14,833 nt of DNA from an uncultured Ruminococcus sp. (GTDB lineage Bacteria; Bacillota; Clostridia; Oscillospirales; Ruminococcaceae). A program made the position numbers and the translations under genes. The notes beneath the pieces are model-generated. The model saw only the letters and a list, made by a program, of their open reading frames with translations, had not been told where the DNA came from and made no database searches. The DNA lies in NCBI GenBank assembly GCA_900545125.1, contig UQXS01000036.1:1-14833 (forward strand), in the 5' to 3' direction. Of this stretch, positions 13,799-14,833 are shown piece by piece (the stretch's first letter is position 1; every line of letters starts with the position of its first letter).

Positions 13799-14833
13799 TT
13801 GGAATTTACAACTTTTGATTCAATTAAAATCGGTCTTGCATCCCCGGAAAAGATCAGAAGCTGGTCATACGGCGTTGTTGAAAGACCTGAAACTATAAAT
13901 TACAGAACTCAGAAACCAGAGCGTGACGGATTATTCTGCGAAAGAATCTTTGGTCCGACAAAGGACTGGGAGTGTCACTGCGGAAAATTCAAGAAGATCC
14001 GCTTCAAGGGCAAAGTCTGCGACCGCTGCGGCGTTGAAGTAACAAGAGCAAGGGTTCGCCGTGAAAGAATGGGGCACATTGAGCTTGCAGCTCCCGTTTC
14101 ACATATCTGGTACTTTAAAGGTACACCATCACGTATCGGACAGGTTCTGGAGATCTCACAGAAGCGTCTGGAAGAGATTCTGTACTTTACAAAGTATATC
14201 GTCATTGATCCCGGCAACACCGAACTTATAAAGAAACAGCTCCTTTCCGAAAAGGAATATCTGTCATATCGTGAAAAATACGGTGATGACTTTAAGGCGG
14301 AAATGGGCGCTGAAGCTGTCAAAAAGCTCCTTAACGAATACGATCCCGCAAGATACGATACCCATAAGAACCGTCTTTCCGAAATGGGAAAAATCTCCCT
14401 TGGCGGAAGAAAAATACAGTGCTATAACAGACCTGACCAGTGCGAATGCGAAGAGTGCGCAATGTTCAGGGAACTTGACGACATCGACTGGAGAAATAAT
14501 CTTGAGATAGTTGCAGACGACCTCAAGGCAGAACTGGTGGGACTTCCTGCCGGACAGAAAAAAGTCAAACTTCTCAAGAGACTCCAGATAATTGAGGCTT
14601 TCCGTCTTTCCGGAAACAAACCGGAATGGATGATACTTGACGTAGTTCCGGTAATTCCTCCCGACCTCCGTCCTATGATAATGCTGGACGGCGGACGCTA
14701 TGCAACATCCGATCTTAACGATCTTTACAGACGTGTTATCAACAGAAACAACCGTCTTAAAAGAATGCTGGAACTTGAAGCCCCCGATATCATCGTAAGA
14801 AATGAAAAGAGAATGCTCCAGGAAGCCGTTGAT
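13799..14833 (+). CDS. rpoC: RNA polymerase beta' subunit, N-terminal part, with Cys4 insertion
   Basis: The first 345 codons; the gene runs off the right edge, before the catalytic NADFDGD motif. It starts with TTG at 13799, seven bases after AGGAGG; no ATG lies near. Residues align with bacterial beta': IGLASPEKIRSWSYG, the zinc-binding domain (Cys59, 61, 74, 77), RERMGHIELAAPVSHIWYFKG, and DGGRYATSDLNDLYRRVINR (297-316). Between KKLLNEYD (about 182) and DLKAEL (about 241) there are some 53 residues more than in B. subtilis or E. coli as recalled. This insertion has four cysteines, 208, 215, 217 and 220, in a C-x6-C-x-C-x2-C pattern that could bind a metal. It is co-transcribed with rpoB and forms the polymerase clamp and active site. 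Confidence 0.97.
   Translation, partial: MEFTTFDSIKIGLASPEKIRSWSYGVVERPETINYRTQKPERDGLFCERIFGPTKDWECHCGKFKKIRFKGKVCDRCGVEVTRARVRRERMGHIELAAPVSHIWYFKGTPSRIGQVLEISQKRLEEILYFTKYIVIDPGNTELIKKQLLSEKEYLSYREKYGDDFKAEMGAEAVKKLLNEYDPARYDTHKNRLSEMGKISLGGRKIQCYNRPDQCECEECAMFRELDDIDWRNNLEIVADDLKAELVGLPAGQKKVKLLKRLQIIEAFRLSGNKPEWMILDVVPVIPPDLRPMIMLDGGRYATSDLNDLYRRVINRNNRLKRMLELEAPDIIVRNEKRMLQEAVD

Overview
The window looks like a chromosome segment of a fibre-degrading, spore-forming-lineage Firmicute close to Ruminococcus (Oscillospiraceae), plausibly R. flavefaciens-like. The evidence is a cellulosomal esterase with a dockerin, a Thr-rich linker and a CBM22-like domain; a SpoIIID regulator; an IreB protein; a SCIFF peptide with its radical SAM maturase; and clostridial-type RpoB/RpoC. 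No mobile element, CRISPR array, tRNA or rRNA was seen.

Layout. Positions 1-1000 (minus strand) hold the start of a secreted protein, ireB with its own promoter and terminator, and a small Cys-rich DUF1540 protein. Positions 1100-3240 (plus) encode an OmpR-type response regulator and a PhoR-like histidine kinase, directly abutting. spoIIID (minus) converges on the kinase across a shared hairpin. After a 370-base gap with a good promoter comes the secreted CBM22-dockerin-CE1 esterase (plus). It shares a bidirectional terminator with the SCIFF maturase (minus). The 45-residue SCIFF precursor gene lies just upstream of the maturase, with a strong promoter and an intrinsic terminator between the two genes. 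Next is a 641-residue ABC-F ATPase (minus), then divergently rpoB and the first 345 codons of rpoC.

The most unusual part is the 406-base region between the ABC-F gene and rpoB. It carries two perfect-consensus promoters (TTGACA-17-TATAAT), one per strand, placed face to face. The 5' ends of the two transcripts would overlap in antisense by about 33 bases, and each polymerase must cross the other's promoter. The ABC-F leader also has an intrinsic terminator (stem plus seven U) followed by two more hairpins before the ribosome binding site, as expected for an attenuated, possibly antibiotic- or translation-responsive ABC-F gene.

The RNA polymerase genes themselves are atypical. RpoB ends in an 89-residue tail that is about half Asp/Glu, and it has Asn where E. 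coli has the rifampicin-contacting His526. RpoC has an insertion of about 53 residues with four closely spaced cysteines in its N-terminal clamp region. Coordinates and motifs are read directly from the sequence. Family assignments rest on recalled family features, and functional ideas about the leader, the tail and the insertion are inference.
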